The notes: generated from the sequence alone by a model not told the origin. A stretch of 64,000 nucleotides of DNA from Oscillospiraceae bacterium (GCA_015067975.1 SVLK01000005.1:33357-97356); one strand, 5' to 3'; positions 9,020 to 18,917 are shown, counted from the first letter of the stretch. Numbers and translations are program-made.

Positions 9020-9093
9020 GCAGGGTTGGTATATCGGTATTACAGCGGCTTCCCAAGCCGTTAAGGCGGGTTCGACTCCCGTACCCTGCTCCA
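9020..9093 (+). tRNA. tRNA-Gly (anticodon CCC)
   Basis: A 74-base cloverleaf: acceptor GCAGGGT/ACCCTGC, anticodon loop TTCCCAA, GGTTCGACTCC in the T arm and encoded CCA after discriminator T. The anticodon reads GGG. Confidence 0.95.
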
Positions 9094-9096
9094 TTA

Positions 9097-9123
9097 CGCC
9101 GCGAACGCACGACGTTCGCGGCG
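9097..9123 (+). terminator. Hairpin after tRNA-Gly
   Basis: Perfect 11-bp stem CGCCGCGAACG/CGTTCGCGGCG with a 5-base loop four bases after the CCA end; only a weak T-run (CATTCTTTT) follows. Confidence 0.65.
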
Positions 9124-9296
9124 ACATTCTTTTGGGCCGTTTGCGACAGATTTCGTTATAGATAAACAAATTCTTTTCCCTCTTGTGATCGGTCGGTATT
9201 TTTACGGTACTTTTATAGTGCACCTATACAAAAATCGCACAGAAGAAGTTGGAGAGAAAACGCACAAAAACACACAAAAATATTAAAAACATTGAA

Positions 9297-9310
9297 AGAA
9301 AACGCTTTCG
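9297..9310. promoter_or_regulatory. Possible catabolite-response element (cre)
   Basis: AGAAAACGCTTTCG matches the cre consensus TGAAARCGYTTWCW at 12 of 14 positions. It lies about 70 bases before the -35 box, where CcpA would more likely activate than block. HPr with Ser46 is encoded in the window; CcpA is not. Confidence 0.35.
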
Positions 9311-9382
9311 ATGGCATTTTTGTGAGAAATGAAGTTAGCAAAAAAAAACCAGTTGATTCGTGCTGACAAAAAAGAGGACTCG

Positions 9383-9411
9383 TTGACTTTTTGTTAGAAT
9401 TCTTCTATAAT
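9383..9411 (+). promoter_or_regulatory. Consensus SigA promoter of the surface protein
   Basis: TTGACT, a 17-base spacer, then TATAAT. This is near-perfect and the strongest promoter match in the window. Confidence 0.8.
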
Positions 9412-9518
9412 TTACCTATTAAAATATGTGCGCGGGGCATTGCGGCAATGGAACCGCATCTTACCTGCAGCTGAACAAAAGAATTGCCATTGAATCCTAA
9501 GGAAAGGGGATTGAACAT

Positions 9519-12500
9519 ATGAAAAAGAAAGTATCTTCCAACCCGCCCGTCAAGCGTCTGAGCGCGCTGCTGTTGGCGCTGATCATGCTGCTGAGCGTGG
9601 TCCCGGCTACAGTGTTTGGCGCTCCCACGGATGTCGACCCCATTGAAACGGTGGCCGATCCTGAGACGCTGACCCGTCCTGATGACATCTACGGCAACGA
9701 CACCGAGCATGCCGGCAAAGTCACGGTGGGTAAATCGGTCAGCACCGGCAGTGTAACGGTTCCGCTGACCGGGTCCACGAACACAAAGCTGGATGCTTCT
9801 GACCCGAATAACTTTATGGTCACTGTGTCGCAGTCGGCGCAGGTGATGGGTATCACCAGCGAGACAAGCGTGCCCGTGGACGTGGTGTTCGTGCTGGACA
9901 CCTCCGGCTCCATGGATGACAATAACCGTGCCGAGAACATGGTCACTGCAGCTAACGACTTGATTGAAGAGTTGATGGCGAGCAATGCACAAAACCGTAT
10001 CGGCGTGGTAACATTCTCCGGTTCTAACGGTGACGATTTTGAAGAAACGACCACCGTGCTTTCTGCTCTGGACCATTATGAGGATGGAACCGGCATCAAC
10101 TGGTATGATAACCGTCGGGCTGCCTCGAACCATATCTCCTGGAGCGGCGAGTATCTCCGTGGCCGCAATGCGGACAACTCGGTCAATACCAGCAGCACCC
10201 GCCACGGCAAATACGGCGGCACCAACATCCAGGCCGGTATTGCCCGTGGTGCGCAGATGCTGACCAATGCTACCAACACCACTGTGATGGTAGATATCAA
10301 CGGCGACGGTACCGCCGATTCCCGGGTGACCCGTATGCCGGTTCTGGTCATCCTGTCAGACGGTGCACCCACTTACAGTGCCGATAACACCCAATGGTGG
10401 AACCCCAACGGCAGCACCCAGGGTGCCGGTAATACCGAGCGCAGCGTAGACGCCGGCGAAGGCTTCCTGGCTATGCTGACAGCTGCCTATTACAAAAATG
10501 CCATTGCGGAGCATTACTATGGTGCTGATTCCGACCAGAAGGCTGCTATCTACACCATTGGTGTGTCTCTGGGCAACATTACCAGCCAGTACGGTGGATA
10601 CCGTGCCGGTGCTGAGACGACGTTGTCCAACCTGACGATGAACCCCACCCAGTGGCTGGGTGTCAGCATCAACAACACCACGATTGATGACAATATCAAC
10701 AGCTACTGGAATGAGTATAGGGCTGGCCGGAATTTCAGCGTTGATGTTGGTATTAATAATAACAACAGCAACGGCAGCTATTCCTTTACCGCCAGCGGAA
10801 CTAATGCTAATATTCTCTCCTCTGTTACCGACCTGAAGTATAATGACAGATACTGGGCAACCGGCGACAGCGACATCGGCGATGCGTTCGATGAGCTGAG
10901 CAGCGAAATCAGCAAAAAGGCGATGTCCGTGCCTACCATGGTTACTACCACAGAGGACTTCAGCGGCTACGTTACCTTCACCGATGTGCTGGGCGAGTAT
11001 ATGGAGCTCAAGGACATGGTGGGCATCGTTGCTAACGGAAAAGTCTACCGCGGCGTTTCCTTTGCCAAGCATCTGTCTGACTATGGCGAAGTAGGTGCGG
11101 CCAATAACAGCCCTGAATTTGATGCGCAGCTGCGCGAGGTGATGCAGACGCGTCTGAATATGTCTGACTCCATGAAGAACGACGCGGACTTTGTGGAGGA
11201 GAATCTTGCTCACGCAAAAGCGTCTGCCCATCAGGCCTACTACAACAGCGATACCGACTATGACAACAGCCTGGTCTGGTGGGGAACCACCTACGATGTT
11301 GGTGAAGAAGACACCAACATCCAGAATCTGGGCTATGCTGACGATGACTCCATCGCCTATATCGAGGAACAGAGAGCCGCAGGCAAGATCCCTGCCGGGG
11401 CCGACTGCGTGGTTCGCTCTTACTTCTTCTATGGCGCTGCCGGTGAGACGGATCAGGAGGCTAACCATGAATACCTGTACTTCGTGGTGCGTGTGAGCCG
11501 TTCTCTGACCGCTCCCTACCAGCAGACCGTGGTGATCAGCGCTCCCGCCAGCCTGCTGAGCATGGAGCGCGTGTTGATCCATGAGGAGAGCGACGGCACC
11601 TACACCGCTGAGGTGGAAGAGGAGCTGCCCGCCCGCGTGGTGTATGAAGTGGGCCTGCGCAGCGATATCAATCCCTACAACGTCAAGCAGATCGTTGCGG
11701 ACAACTACAAGAACGAGACTGTCAACGGTGATGGCACCGTCAACTATGACGCAGCCACCGACACCTACAGCTTCTTCACCAATGACTGGGATCGCACCCG
11801 GGCACTGGGCGAGCACCACCGCGCCATGACCAAGGCCACCTTTGACGCGGCGGCGGACAATGCGTTCTACCGCTTTCAGGAAAATGAAACACTGTATGTG
11901 CAGAGCGGCAGCACTTACACCAAGTATACCGGCGCTACGTTGCCCAACGGCGTGTACTATTACGCACGCGAGGGCTACAGCTGGAGCGGCACGGCGACCA
12001 ACGGCAAGTATACCGCTCAGCCGCAGACCTTCTATGTCAAGATGGATGTAGAGGATGATAACCGCGCTTCCATTGTGAAGAACGCCGACAACACCTGGTA
12101 TATCCCTGCCGGACTCTACACGGCTTCTACGCTGCAGGTCAACGGCGATGATGCCATGAAGGATGATCCTGCGACTGGTGCGCTCAACGATGGCAATAAG
12201 ACCGGCTCTGCTGCCGTGGTGGCCCATCCTCACCGCACCGGCAATGTGAATAACTCCCACTACACCGTGCTGCTGGGCAACAACGGCCTGCTGCAGATGA
12301 AGGCCAAGGATGCAAAGACGGTGTCTATTGACCGCGGCGGCGCAGGGACAACCATCATCAACAACGCTGACGGCAAGGCTGTCATGGTGGGCGATGTGCT
12401 GACCTATACCATCGAGGCCATGAACACCACCGGCGCTGTAGCCAACATCGTTATTAAAGATAAAGTTCCTGCCGGTACGACCTTTGTCAGTGCTGAGAAC

Positions 12501-15500
12501 GGCGGAACTGAAAACGGCGGCACAATCACTTGGACCGTCAATAACGTGGCTGCCGGTGCAGCTGCAAGCGTCAGCTTTAAGGTGAAGGTTACCGAGGCTG
12601 CGCTGGACAGCGCTGTGGTGACCATTGAGAACCAGGCGACCGTGAAGATCGGCGACGAGCCTGAATATACCACCAATACCACCACCAACCCGCCCGAAGG
12701 CAAGAAGGTGACTTCTATCGGCGGCACAGTGGGCGGCGAGGTGCAGGTGGGCAGTGAACTGATCTATGAGATCCGCTATGCCAACGATACGGAGGCGAAG
12801 CAGGATATCACTATTACTGATATTGTTCCTACCGGTACTGCTTATGTTGCCAATAGTGCAACTTATGCCGGCAACGCATCCATTTTCGCCATGACTACCA
12901 ACGGTGCCGGACAGCAGTCGCTGACCTGGACGCTGAAAGACATACAGCCCGGCGTTAATGGCACGGTGTCCTTCCGTGTAGCGGTTACTGCTGAGGCAGT
13001 TGTCAACAATAATATCCAGAACTATGCTGAGATTAAGGTGGGAACCCACGATCCCTATATCACCACCAACAGCACCAATACTCCCCGCGAGACCGGCGGT
13101 GTGAAGATTACCAAAACGGTGAGTGGCAGCACAGCAGATAAGACATTTACGATGAATTTGGTAGAGGCAACCGGTACGCTTAGCGGCACATACACCGTGA
13201 CCAGCAATAAGACGCCGGCAACGACCACCAGCGTCACATTTACCGGCGGCACGGGTACTGTGCAGATTAAAGATGGTGAAACCCTGACCATTACCGGACT
13301 GCCGCTGAATGCACATATCGCGGTGACAGAACAGGCCCCCGGTACCGGTTGGACGCCCTCTTATACCAAGCAGACGGCCTATGTCCGCGAAGGGGAAGCA
13401 AACTATGAAACGCTGGGTGTGACCAACACTTACGCTCCGCAGCCGGTATGGTTCCAACTGCAGGGTATAAAACACTTTGTGGGTGCGGAATTCCCCGCCA
13501 ATGATGTGATGACCTTCCAGGCACAGGCCTGTGATGCAAGTGGCACAGTCTACGGCTCCGGCCATGCAAATTACTACCTTGTGAGCGCCACGGCGGAGAA
13601 TCCTGCCGAGGGTAGCCACGACGTGGGCTTCAGCTTTTCCGGCAGAAGCTTCACCCACACAGGCGAATTCTACTATCTGATTTCCGAACTGGTTACCGAC
13701 AGCAACAAGATTCCCAATGTGGAGTATGCCGCCAACCAGTATCTGATGAAACTGGTGATTTCCGATAATGGAAATGGCGCTCTGCAGGCGACGACCACCA
13801 TGCAGACCCGAGCATCTTCCGGTGACAGTTGGGGTGCAGAAGCTGCGTTTGACTGGACGACTCAGAAAGTTGAGTTTACCAACACGCACTATACTCCGGC
13901 GGAAGTGACGCTCAGCGGCAGCAAGCAGATGGGCGGCGGTCTGGCGCTGGCGGACGATATGTTCAGCTTCGAGCTGTTCGACGATATCGGCACTGCCGTT
14001 TCTGCCGCACAGCTGGTGGCGGATACGACCGACACGGCAAAGGGAACCTTTACCTTTGCTCCCCTTGTCTATGAGCTGGAAGAGCTGGGCGGTGCGGATT
14101 CCAAGACGTTCACCTACTATCTGCGCGAGATCGACGGCGGTCTGGGCGGTGTGAGCTATGATGCCAATGTGTATCAGGTCACCGTAACGCTGACCAAGAA
14201 CGCTGACGGTACGCTGACGGCAGTTCCTGCCTATCAGCTGGGCGGTACGCCTGTGACGGAAATTGCGTTTAGCAACACATACACCGTGAGCTCCGAAACG
14301 GCGAAGTACAGCCCCATTGCAAACAAGACCTTGACCGGAAAGCCGCTGAGCGCAGGCGAATTCCGCTTTGAAGTGATTGCGCTGAACGCTGAAGCGACAC
14401 CGGGAACGTATACGGTTGTCACAGAGCTGGTGGGTACGGCCAATGTGCCCAAGGTGGTTTCCACCGGCACCAATGCGGCTGCCGCTGCTGGTACCGCTGC
14501 TGCCGTCACCTTTACTCCCATCGGCTTTACCGATCACGGCACACCCGGTACACCCAAGAGCTACTTCTACCTGCTGCATGAAGTGGCCGGTACCGAAGGC
14601 ACCGTCACCTATGACGAAACGGCCTATGTGCTGGAGATCGAGGTGATGGACCACAGCGGCGAGTTGAAGGTGGACCGTGTCAAGTATTACCATGCCGCCG
14701 TCAGCGGAGCCACGGTGACACTGGGTGCGGAGATCACGGAGATTTCCCGTGGCACCGCTTCCGAAATCGGACAGATTTCCGGCAATGCGATCCCCTTCAC
14801 CAACCATTACGGTTCCGGCTACAATACACTGACCCCCGTGCTGACCAAATACTTCACGGATGTGAGCGGTACCAGTGCGCTGAAGAGCCTGTCCGGCAGT
14901 GAGTTTGACTTCGAGATTACGGACACTGCTACAAGCACAGTGGTTTCCCGCGGTACAAACCGTGCCTCTTCCGGCGCAGGCGGTGCGCAGATCGACTTTG
15001 AGACCATTGTCTACACCTCTGCCAACATGGGGACCGTCAAGGGAACGCCTAATACGAAGAACTACACGTATACGATCAAGGAAATCGAACCTGCCGGCGC
15101 TGCGTCCATTGGCCTTGCCTATGATGCCAAGACCATTGAGATGACTGTTGCGGTGACGGACAACGGCTACGGTGTGATTACCGTGGGTACCCCGGTGTTT
15201 ACCGACGATGACGGTGTTGCCGGCAATGAGCAGTCCTTTACCAACAAGTACAACCCCGCCTCCACGACAGTGACGATCCCTGTGGATAAGCAGCTCCACG
15301 GCAAGACGCTGAATACGGAGCAGTTCACCTTCGTGCTGGATAAGTGGGACGGCACCCAGTGGGTGAATGTTGCCACGACCCAGAACGGTATGGCCGGTCT
15401 GGAGGCAGGTGAGGCGGCCTTTGGTCCTCTGACCCTTACCTCCGCTGATTTGGTCGGCGCGGTGCGAGGCAGCGACGGCATCATGAAGAATACGCTGAAG

Positions 15501-17297
15501 TACCGCGTGACAGAAAAGGCTGATACCGTTAGCAACGGCAGCAGCAACGGTATCTACGGCTACAGCAGCGAAGTCTATATGGTTTATGTCGATGTGATCG
15601 ACAATGGTTCCGGTAAGCTGAGCACCAATGTTACCTACAAGAAGGTAAACGGCGCTGTGGAAGAGAATTCCGCACCTCCTGTATTTACCAACAACTATAC
15701 TCCCAACAAAGTAACGCTGGATCTGGATGCAGAGCTGACGAATAACAGCAAAGCGGTGGTTTATCCCGATGGCACGGCAGTTCCGACCTATGACCTGACC
15801 AAGTTCTCCTTCGCTGTGACAGACGCGCTGGGCAATGAGCTGAGTACCGGCACTACTGCCGCTGACGGCACGGTCACCTTTGACCCCGTGCTGACCTTTA
15901 CGGAAGCGCGCGAATATCATTTCTGGATTGCAGAGAAGACCTTTACGGATGACACAATTACCTTCGATAAGCGCCACTGGGAAGTTCATGTGGTGGTTGG
16001 ATATGATGCCGCTACCGGTGCACTGAAGGACCCTGTAGCAAAGGTCTATCCCATCAGCCGCGCAGCGGAGGCGGTTGACGGTATCGACTTCGTCAACACC
16101 TATGAGCCCACAGCAACCACCTTGGTGCTGACAGTTGACAAGACGCTGACGGGCCGCGAGATGCTGCCCGGCGAGTTCCACTTCCAGCTGGTAGAGGGTG
16201 AGCGGATCGTTACCGAAGCTGTGAATGGTGCACCTGACCAGAATGGCAAGGCCACGGTCACCTTCCATGTGAACTACACCTATGCTGATCTTGGCGAACA
16301 CACTTACAAGATCGTGGAAGTGAATGCAGGCAAGGGCGGCGTGACCTATGATACCAAGGCTCCGACCGTCAAGGTCACGGTAAAGGACGAGAGCGGCCAG
16401 CTGAAGGCCTATGTGGATAGCGTAGCAGGCGGCACGCCTGTGGTCTTTGCCAACACCTACGCGACTGCCCCTGTGGATGTGCCCATCAAGGCTTTCAAGC
16501 ACCTGACCGGCAAAACTCTGACGGATGGTGCTTACACCTTCGAACTGGTGGATGCTGTCGGACAGATCGTAACTGCCAAGAACGATGCAGACGGCAAGGT
16601 CGAGTTCACTAAGACCTTCACCGCAGCAACCGAGCAGCCGGTGGTCTACACGCTGCGCGAGAAGAACGATGCACAGAGCGGCGTGACGTATGACAAGGCG
16701 GAGTATAAGGTGAGCATCTCCGTGATCGATGATCTGCATGGCCGACTGATTCCCGTGATTACGTATACCACGGCAGACGGTCAGCCTACCGATTACGATA
16801 TTCCTGTCTTTATAAACAGCTACGATGCTGCATCCGTGGATGTGACGCTGAGCGCCGAGAAGGAACTGAAGGGCCGCGGCATGAAGGACGGCGAATTCCT
16901 CTTTAAGGTGTACGACAGCTTTGGCACGCTGATTTCCGAGGGAAAGAACGAAAAGGACGGCGATGTGATCTTTACTCCCATTACGTTCGGCGAACTCGGA
17001 AAGTACACGCTGCGTGTGGTGGAAGTTGATACCGGCGATAAGGACATCACCTATGATGACAGCGAATTCACCGTCACTGTTTTGGTAACGGATGACGGTA
17101 AGGGTCAGCTGCAGGCCAAGGTGACCTATCCCGACGGCGGTGTGACTTTCACGAATAAGTGGCAGTCGCAGACAGCGCCCAATACCGGTGATACCTTCAA
17201 CGCTCCGTTGATGGTGGGCATGCTGGTGTTCAGTGCTGCTGTACTGGTACTGTTGCTGTTCCTCAACAAAAGAAAGAAGGAAGACACAGCGGAATAA
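9519..17297 (+). CDS. Giant sortase-anchored adhesin: VWA, DUF11-like and nine pilin-type isopeptide domains
   Basis: A 2592-residue surface protein. A signal peptide (LLLALIMLLSVVPATVFG) is followed by a VWA domain with the metal site DTSGSMD near residue 127 and ILSDGAPT further on; a calcium-loop-like DINGDGTAD sits inside it. Two DUF11-like beta domains (about residues 935-1190) and one Cna-B-like domain (VKITKTVSG) come next. From about residue 1307 to 2550 I count nine tandem FctA/Spy0128-type domains, each with a lysine strand (xxKxLTG), a central glutamate strand (YxLREI/VEV) and a closing FTNTY-type asparagine, the triad known to form internal isopeptide bonds. The C-terminus has a sorting signal: APNTGD in place of LPXTG, a hydrophobic helix and KRKKEDTAE. 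Ribosome site AAAGGGG. The role is probably host or cell adhesion; no sortase gene is nearby. Confidence 0.9.
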   Translation: MKKKVSSNPPVKRLSALLLALIMLLSVVPATVFGAPTDVDPIETVADPETLTRPDDIYGNDTEHAGKVTVGKSVSTGSVTVPLTGSTNTKLDASDPNNFMVTVSQSAQVMGITSETSVPVDVVFVLDTSGSMDDNNRAENMVTAANDLIEELMASNAQNRIGVVTFSGSNGDDFEETTTVLSALDHYEDGTGINWYDNRRAASNHISWSGEYLRGRNADNSVNTSSTRHGKYGGTNIQAGIARGAQMLTNATNTTVMVDINGDGTADSRVTRMPVLVILSDGAPTYSADNTQWWNPNGSTQGAGNTERSVDAGEGFLAMLTAAYYKNAIAEHYYGADSDQKAAIYTIGVSLGNITSQYGGYRAGAETTLSNLTMNPTQWLGVSINNTTIDDNINSYWNEYRAGRNFSVDVGINNNNSNGSYSFTASGTNANILSSVTDLKYNDRYWATGDSDIGDAFDELSSEISKKAMSVPTMVTTTEDFSGYVTFTDVLGEYMELKDMVGIVANGKVYRGVSFAKHLSDYGEVGAANNSPEFDAQLREVMQTRLNMSDSMKNDADFVEENLAHAKASAHQAYYNSDTDYDNSLVWWGTTYDVGEEDTNIQNLGYADDDSIAYIEEQRAAGKIPAGADCVVRSYFFYGAAGETDQEANHEYLYFVVRVSRSLTAPYQQTVVISAPASLLSMERVLIHEESDGTYTAEVEEELPARVVYEVGLRSDINPYNVKQIVADNYKNETVNGDGTVNYDAATDTYSFFTNDWDRTRALGEHHRAMTKATFDAAADNAFYRFQENETLYVQSGSTYTKYTGATLPNGVYYYAREGYSWSGTATNGKYTAQPQTFYVKMDVEDDNRASIVKNADNTWYIPAGLYTASTLQVNGDDAMKDDPATGALNDGNKTGSAAVVAHPHRTGNVNNSHYTVLLGNNGLLQMKAKDAKTVSIDRGGAGTTIINNADGKAVMVGDVLTYTIEAMNTTGAVANIVIKDKVPAGTTFVSAENGGTENGGTITWTVNNVAAGAAASVSFKVKVTEAALDSAVVTIENQATVKIGDEPEYTTNTTTNPPEGKKVTSIGGTVGGEVQVGSELIYEIRYANDTEAKQDITITDIVPTGTAYVANSATYAGNASIFAMTTNGAGQQSLTWTLKDIQPGVNGTVSFRVAVTAEAVVNNNIQNYAEIKVGTHDPYITTNSTNTPRETGGVKITKTVSGSTADKTFTMNLVEATGTLSGTYTVTSNKTPATTTSVTFTGGTGTVQIKDGETLTITGLPLNAHIAVTEQAPGTGWTPSYTKQTAYVREGEANYETLGVTNTYAPQPVWFQLQGIKHFVGAEFPANDVMTFQAQACDASGTVYGSGHANYYLVSATAENPAEGSHDVGFSFSGRSFTHTGEFYYLISELVTDSNKIPNVEYAANQYLMKLVISDNGNGALQATTTMQTRASSGDSWGAEAAFDWTTQKVEFTNTHYTPAEVTLSGSKQMGGGLALADDMFSFELFDDIGTAVSAAQLVADTTDTAKGTFTFAPLVYELEELGGADSKTFTYYLREIDGGLGGVSYDANVYQVTVTLTKNADGTLTAVPAYQLGGTPVTEIAFSNTYTVSSETAKYSPIANKTLTGKPLSAGEFRFEVIALNAEATPGTYTVVTELVGTANVPKVVSTGTNAAAAAGTAAAVTFTPIGFTDHGTPGTPKSYFYLLHEVAGTEGTVTYDETAYVLEIEVMDHSGELKVDRVKYYHAAVSGATVTLGAEITEISRGTASEIGQISGNAIPFTNHYGSGYNTLTPVLTKYFTDVSGTSALKSLSGSEFDFEITDTATSTVVSRGTNRASSGAGGAQIDFETIVYTSANMGTVKGTPNTKNYTYTIKEIEPAGAASIGLAYDAKTIEMTVAVTDNGYGVITVGTPVFTDDDGVAGNEQSFTNKYNPASTTVTIPVDKQLHGKTLNTEQFTFVLDKWDGTQWVNVATTQNGMAGLEAGEAAFGPLTLTSADLVGAVRGSDGIMKNTLKYRVTEKADTVSNGSSNGIYGYSSEVYMVYVDVIDNGSGKLSTNVTYKKVNGAVEENSAPPVFTNNYTPNKVTLDLDAELTNNSKAVVYPDGTAVPTYDLTKFSFAVTDALGNELSTGTTAADGTVTFDPVLTFTEAREYHFWIAEKTFTDDTITFDKRHWEVHVVVGYDAATGALKDPVAKVYPISRAAEAVDGIDFVNTYEPTATTLVLTVDKTLTGREMLPGEFHFQLVEGERIVTEAVNGAPDQNGKATVTFHVNYTYADLGEHTYKIVEVNAGKGGVTYDTKAPTVKVTVKDESGQLKAYVDSVAGGTPVVFANTYATAPVDVPIKAFKHLTGKTLTDGAYTFELVDAVGQIVTAKNDADGKVEFTKTFTAATEQPVVYTLREKNDAQSGVTYDKAEYKVSISVIDDLHGRLIPVITYTTADGQPTDYDIPVFINSYDAASVDVTLSAEKELKGRGMKDGEFLFKVYDSFGTLISEGKNEKDGDVIFTPITFGELGKYTLRVVEVDTGDKDITYDDSEFTVTVLVTDDGKGQLQAKVTYPDGGVTFTNKWQSQTAPNTGDTFNAPLMVGMLVFSAAVLVLLLFLNKRKKEDTAE

Positions 17298-17313
17298 GCA
17301 TATTTGACTAAGC

Positions 17314-17350
17314 AAAAAGGAAGAAGCGGGTTACCGCTTCTTCCTTTTTT
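17314..17350 (+). terminator. Strong terminator after the adhesin gene
   Basis: 16-bp stem AAAAAGGAAGAAGCGG with its complement, a GTTA loop and a T-run. Confidence 0.9.
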
Positions 17351-17397
17351 TGTGCTGATGTGGTACGATGGATGCAAAGAAGGAAAGGAGAATTGCC

Positions 17398-17928
17398 ATG
17401 AAACGTTTTTTGATCGTTGTGGATATGCAGAAAGACTTTGTGGACGCTGCATTGGGCACGGCCGAGGCGCAGCATATCGTTCCTGCCGTAGTGGAAAAAA
17501 TTCGGAACTTTGACGGAGAAATCATTGTGACCTATGATACCCACGAAGAAGATTATCTGACCACCCGGGAAGGGCGTTTCCTGCCGGTGCCCCACTGCAT
17601 CCGTGACACGGACGGTTGGCAGCTGGATACAGCGGTGGCCGATGCGCTGACGGACAGAGCCTATACCGTGGTGGAAAAGCCCACCTTTGGCGCCGTGACG
17701 CTGCCGGAAGTGGTGCAGCAACTGGCGGGTGAGGAGAACTTCGCTGTGGAACTGATCGGCCTGTGTACCGATATTTGCGTGGTGTCCAACGCTCTGCTGC
17801 TCAAGGCGGCATTTCCTGAGGTGGATATGACGGTAGATGCAGCTTGCTGCGCCGGCGTGACACCACAAAGCCATCAGGCGGCATTGACTACCATGTCCTG
17901 TTGCCAGATCAGCGTGATTAACAACTAA
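17398..17928 (+). CDS. Isochorismatase-family cysteine hydrolase (nicotinamidase-like)
   Basis: With the start that has AAAGGAGA seven bases upstream, the protein has 176 residues. The family triad is visible: Asp in VVDMQKDFVD, Lys in VVEKPTFGA, and the nucleophilic Cys in GLCTDICVVSNAL. The metal-binding D-x-H of PncA-type nicotinamidases is represented by TYDTHEEDY, so nicotinamide hydrolysis for NAD salvage is the best guess; other cysteine hydrolases of the fold cannot be excluded. It is a single-gene unit; no terminator is clear after it. Confidence 0.85.
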   Translation: MKRFLIVVDMQKDFVDAALGTAEAQHIVPAVVEKIRNFDGEIIVTYDTHEEDYLTTREGRFLPVPHCIRDTDGWQLDTAVADALTDRAYTVVEKPTFGAVTLPEVVQQLAGEENFAVELIGLCTDICVVSNALLLKAAFPEVDMTVDAACCAGVTPQSHQAALTTMSCCQISVINN

Positions 17929-17960
17929 ACTGGTATTATTATTTATAAGAAAACTGGAAA

Positions 17961-17989
17961 TTCCCATATACCCAGAGGCGTGGTATGCT
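17961..17989 (+). promoter_or_regulatory. Possible promoter of the pyridoxal kinase gene
   Basis: TTCCCA, 17-base spacer, TATGCT; weak -35. Confidence 0.4.
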
Positions 17990-18028
17990 GACGGTACGGT
18001 TAAAATTTTTCCGCAAAGGAGAATGTAT

Positions 18029-18862
18029 ATGAAACGTATCGCCAGTATTCAGGACATTTCCTGCCTGGGCCGCTGCTCACTGACCGTGGCACTGCCCGTC
18101 ATTTCTGCTATGGGCGTGGAGTGCGCCATCGTGCCCACCGCGGTGCTCAGCACCCACACCATGTTCCAGAACTTTACTGTCTGTGATCTCAGTGACCAGA
18201 TTTTGCCTATCGCCCGCCACTGGCAGGACGAAAAACTGCATTTGGATGCGATTTACACCGGCTATCTGGCCAGCGCCGAGCAGATTGGTGATGTGTGCAC
18301 ATTCTTTGATATGCTGCACAGCGAGGATACCATGATTTTTGTGGATCCCGCCATGGCCGACCATGGCAAGCTGTATCCCGGCTTCGGCCCTGAGTTCCCC
18401 GCTGAAATGGCTAAGGTGGCAGCCCGCGCCGATGTGGTGATTCCCAATATTACTGAGGCCTGCCTGCTGACCGGTACGGAGTATAAGGAAGAGTATGACG
18501 AAGCATATATCAAGGATCTGCTGCACCGACTGGTGGCACTGGGTGCCAAAAAAGCGATTCTTACCGGCGTCAGCTTTGAAGAGGGCAAGGTAGGTGTCAT
18601 GACCTTTGACAGCCTGAGCGGCGAATACTTCACCTATTTCAACGAGAAAATGCCCGCATCCTTCCATGGTACCGGCGATATCTTCTCCTCTGTGGTGATG
18701 GGCGGCTTGATGCGCGGCCTGACCATGGAAGATGCTCTGAAATTGGCGGTGGATTATACATTGGAGTGCATCCGTGTGACCAATAAGGAAGAAACGTGGT
18801 ACGGCGTGGAATTTGAGCGTGTGATCCCCATGCTGTGCGAGCGGCTGAAGGACGCGGAATAA
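18029..18862 (+). CDS. pdxY: Pyridoxal/pyridoxamine kinase
   Basis: A 277-residue ribokinase-fold protein. The second ATG is chosen because AAAGGAG sits seven bases before it; the first ATG is too close. The N-terminus (SIQDISCLGRCSLTVALPVI) and LSTHTMF match PdxY-type kinases, and the GTGD anion-hole/catalytic motif is in FHGTGDIFSS. The enzyme phosphorylates pyridoxal and related B6 vitamers with ATP in a salvage route. There is no B6 synthesis gene nearby, which suits salvage. The exact vitamer preference is not readable from sequence. Confidence 0.88.
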   Translation: MKRIASIQDISCLGRCSLTVALPVISAMGVECAIVPTAVLSTHTMFQNFTVCDLSDQILPIARHWQDEKLHLDAIYTGYLASAEQIGDVCTFFDMLHSEDTMIFVDPAMADHGKLYPGFGPEFPAEMAKVAARADVVIPNITEACLLTGTEYKEEYDEAYIKDLLHRLVALGAKKAILTGVSFEEGKVGVMTFDSLSGEYFTYFNEKMPASFHGTGDIFSSVVMGGLMRGLTMEDALKLAVDYTLECIRVTNKEETWYGVEFERVIPMLCERLKDAE

Positions 18863-18874
18863 CCCGAAATAATA

Positions 18875-18910
18875 AAAAAGACCTGCTGCAAGCATGCAGC
18901 AGGTCTTTTT
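18875..18910. terminator. Bidirectional terminator between pdxY and ftsH
   Basis: Stem AAAAAGACCTGCTGCA and its complement with a four-base loop, between convergent genes. Confidence 0.9.
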
Positions 18911-18917
18911 CTATAGA

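Larger units (their letters stand above)
9124..9518 (+). other. A/T-rich control region upstream of the giant surface protein
   Basis: Nearly 400 bases without a credible gene. It is far richer in A/T than the coding DNA and has runs such as AAAAAAAAACC and CACAAAAACACACAAAAA. It holds a possible cre-like box and a consensus promoter, listed separately, and a roughly 107-base leader. Such long A/T-rich upstream DNA is common before tightly controlled surface-protein genes. Confidence 0.6.

Noticed and set aside
9225-9380. Possible small gene or ncRNA in the A/T-rich region before the adhesin
   Set aside because: No ORF with a ribosome site and no convincing secondary structure; left as control DNA.
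10356-17315. 2319-codon antisense ORF opposite the adhesin gene
   Set aside because: It lies in exact reverse codon register, has no ribosome site, and its openness follows from avoidance of TTA/CTA/TCA in the sense gene.
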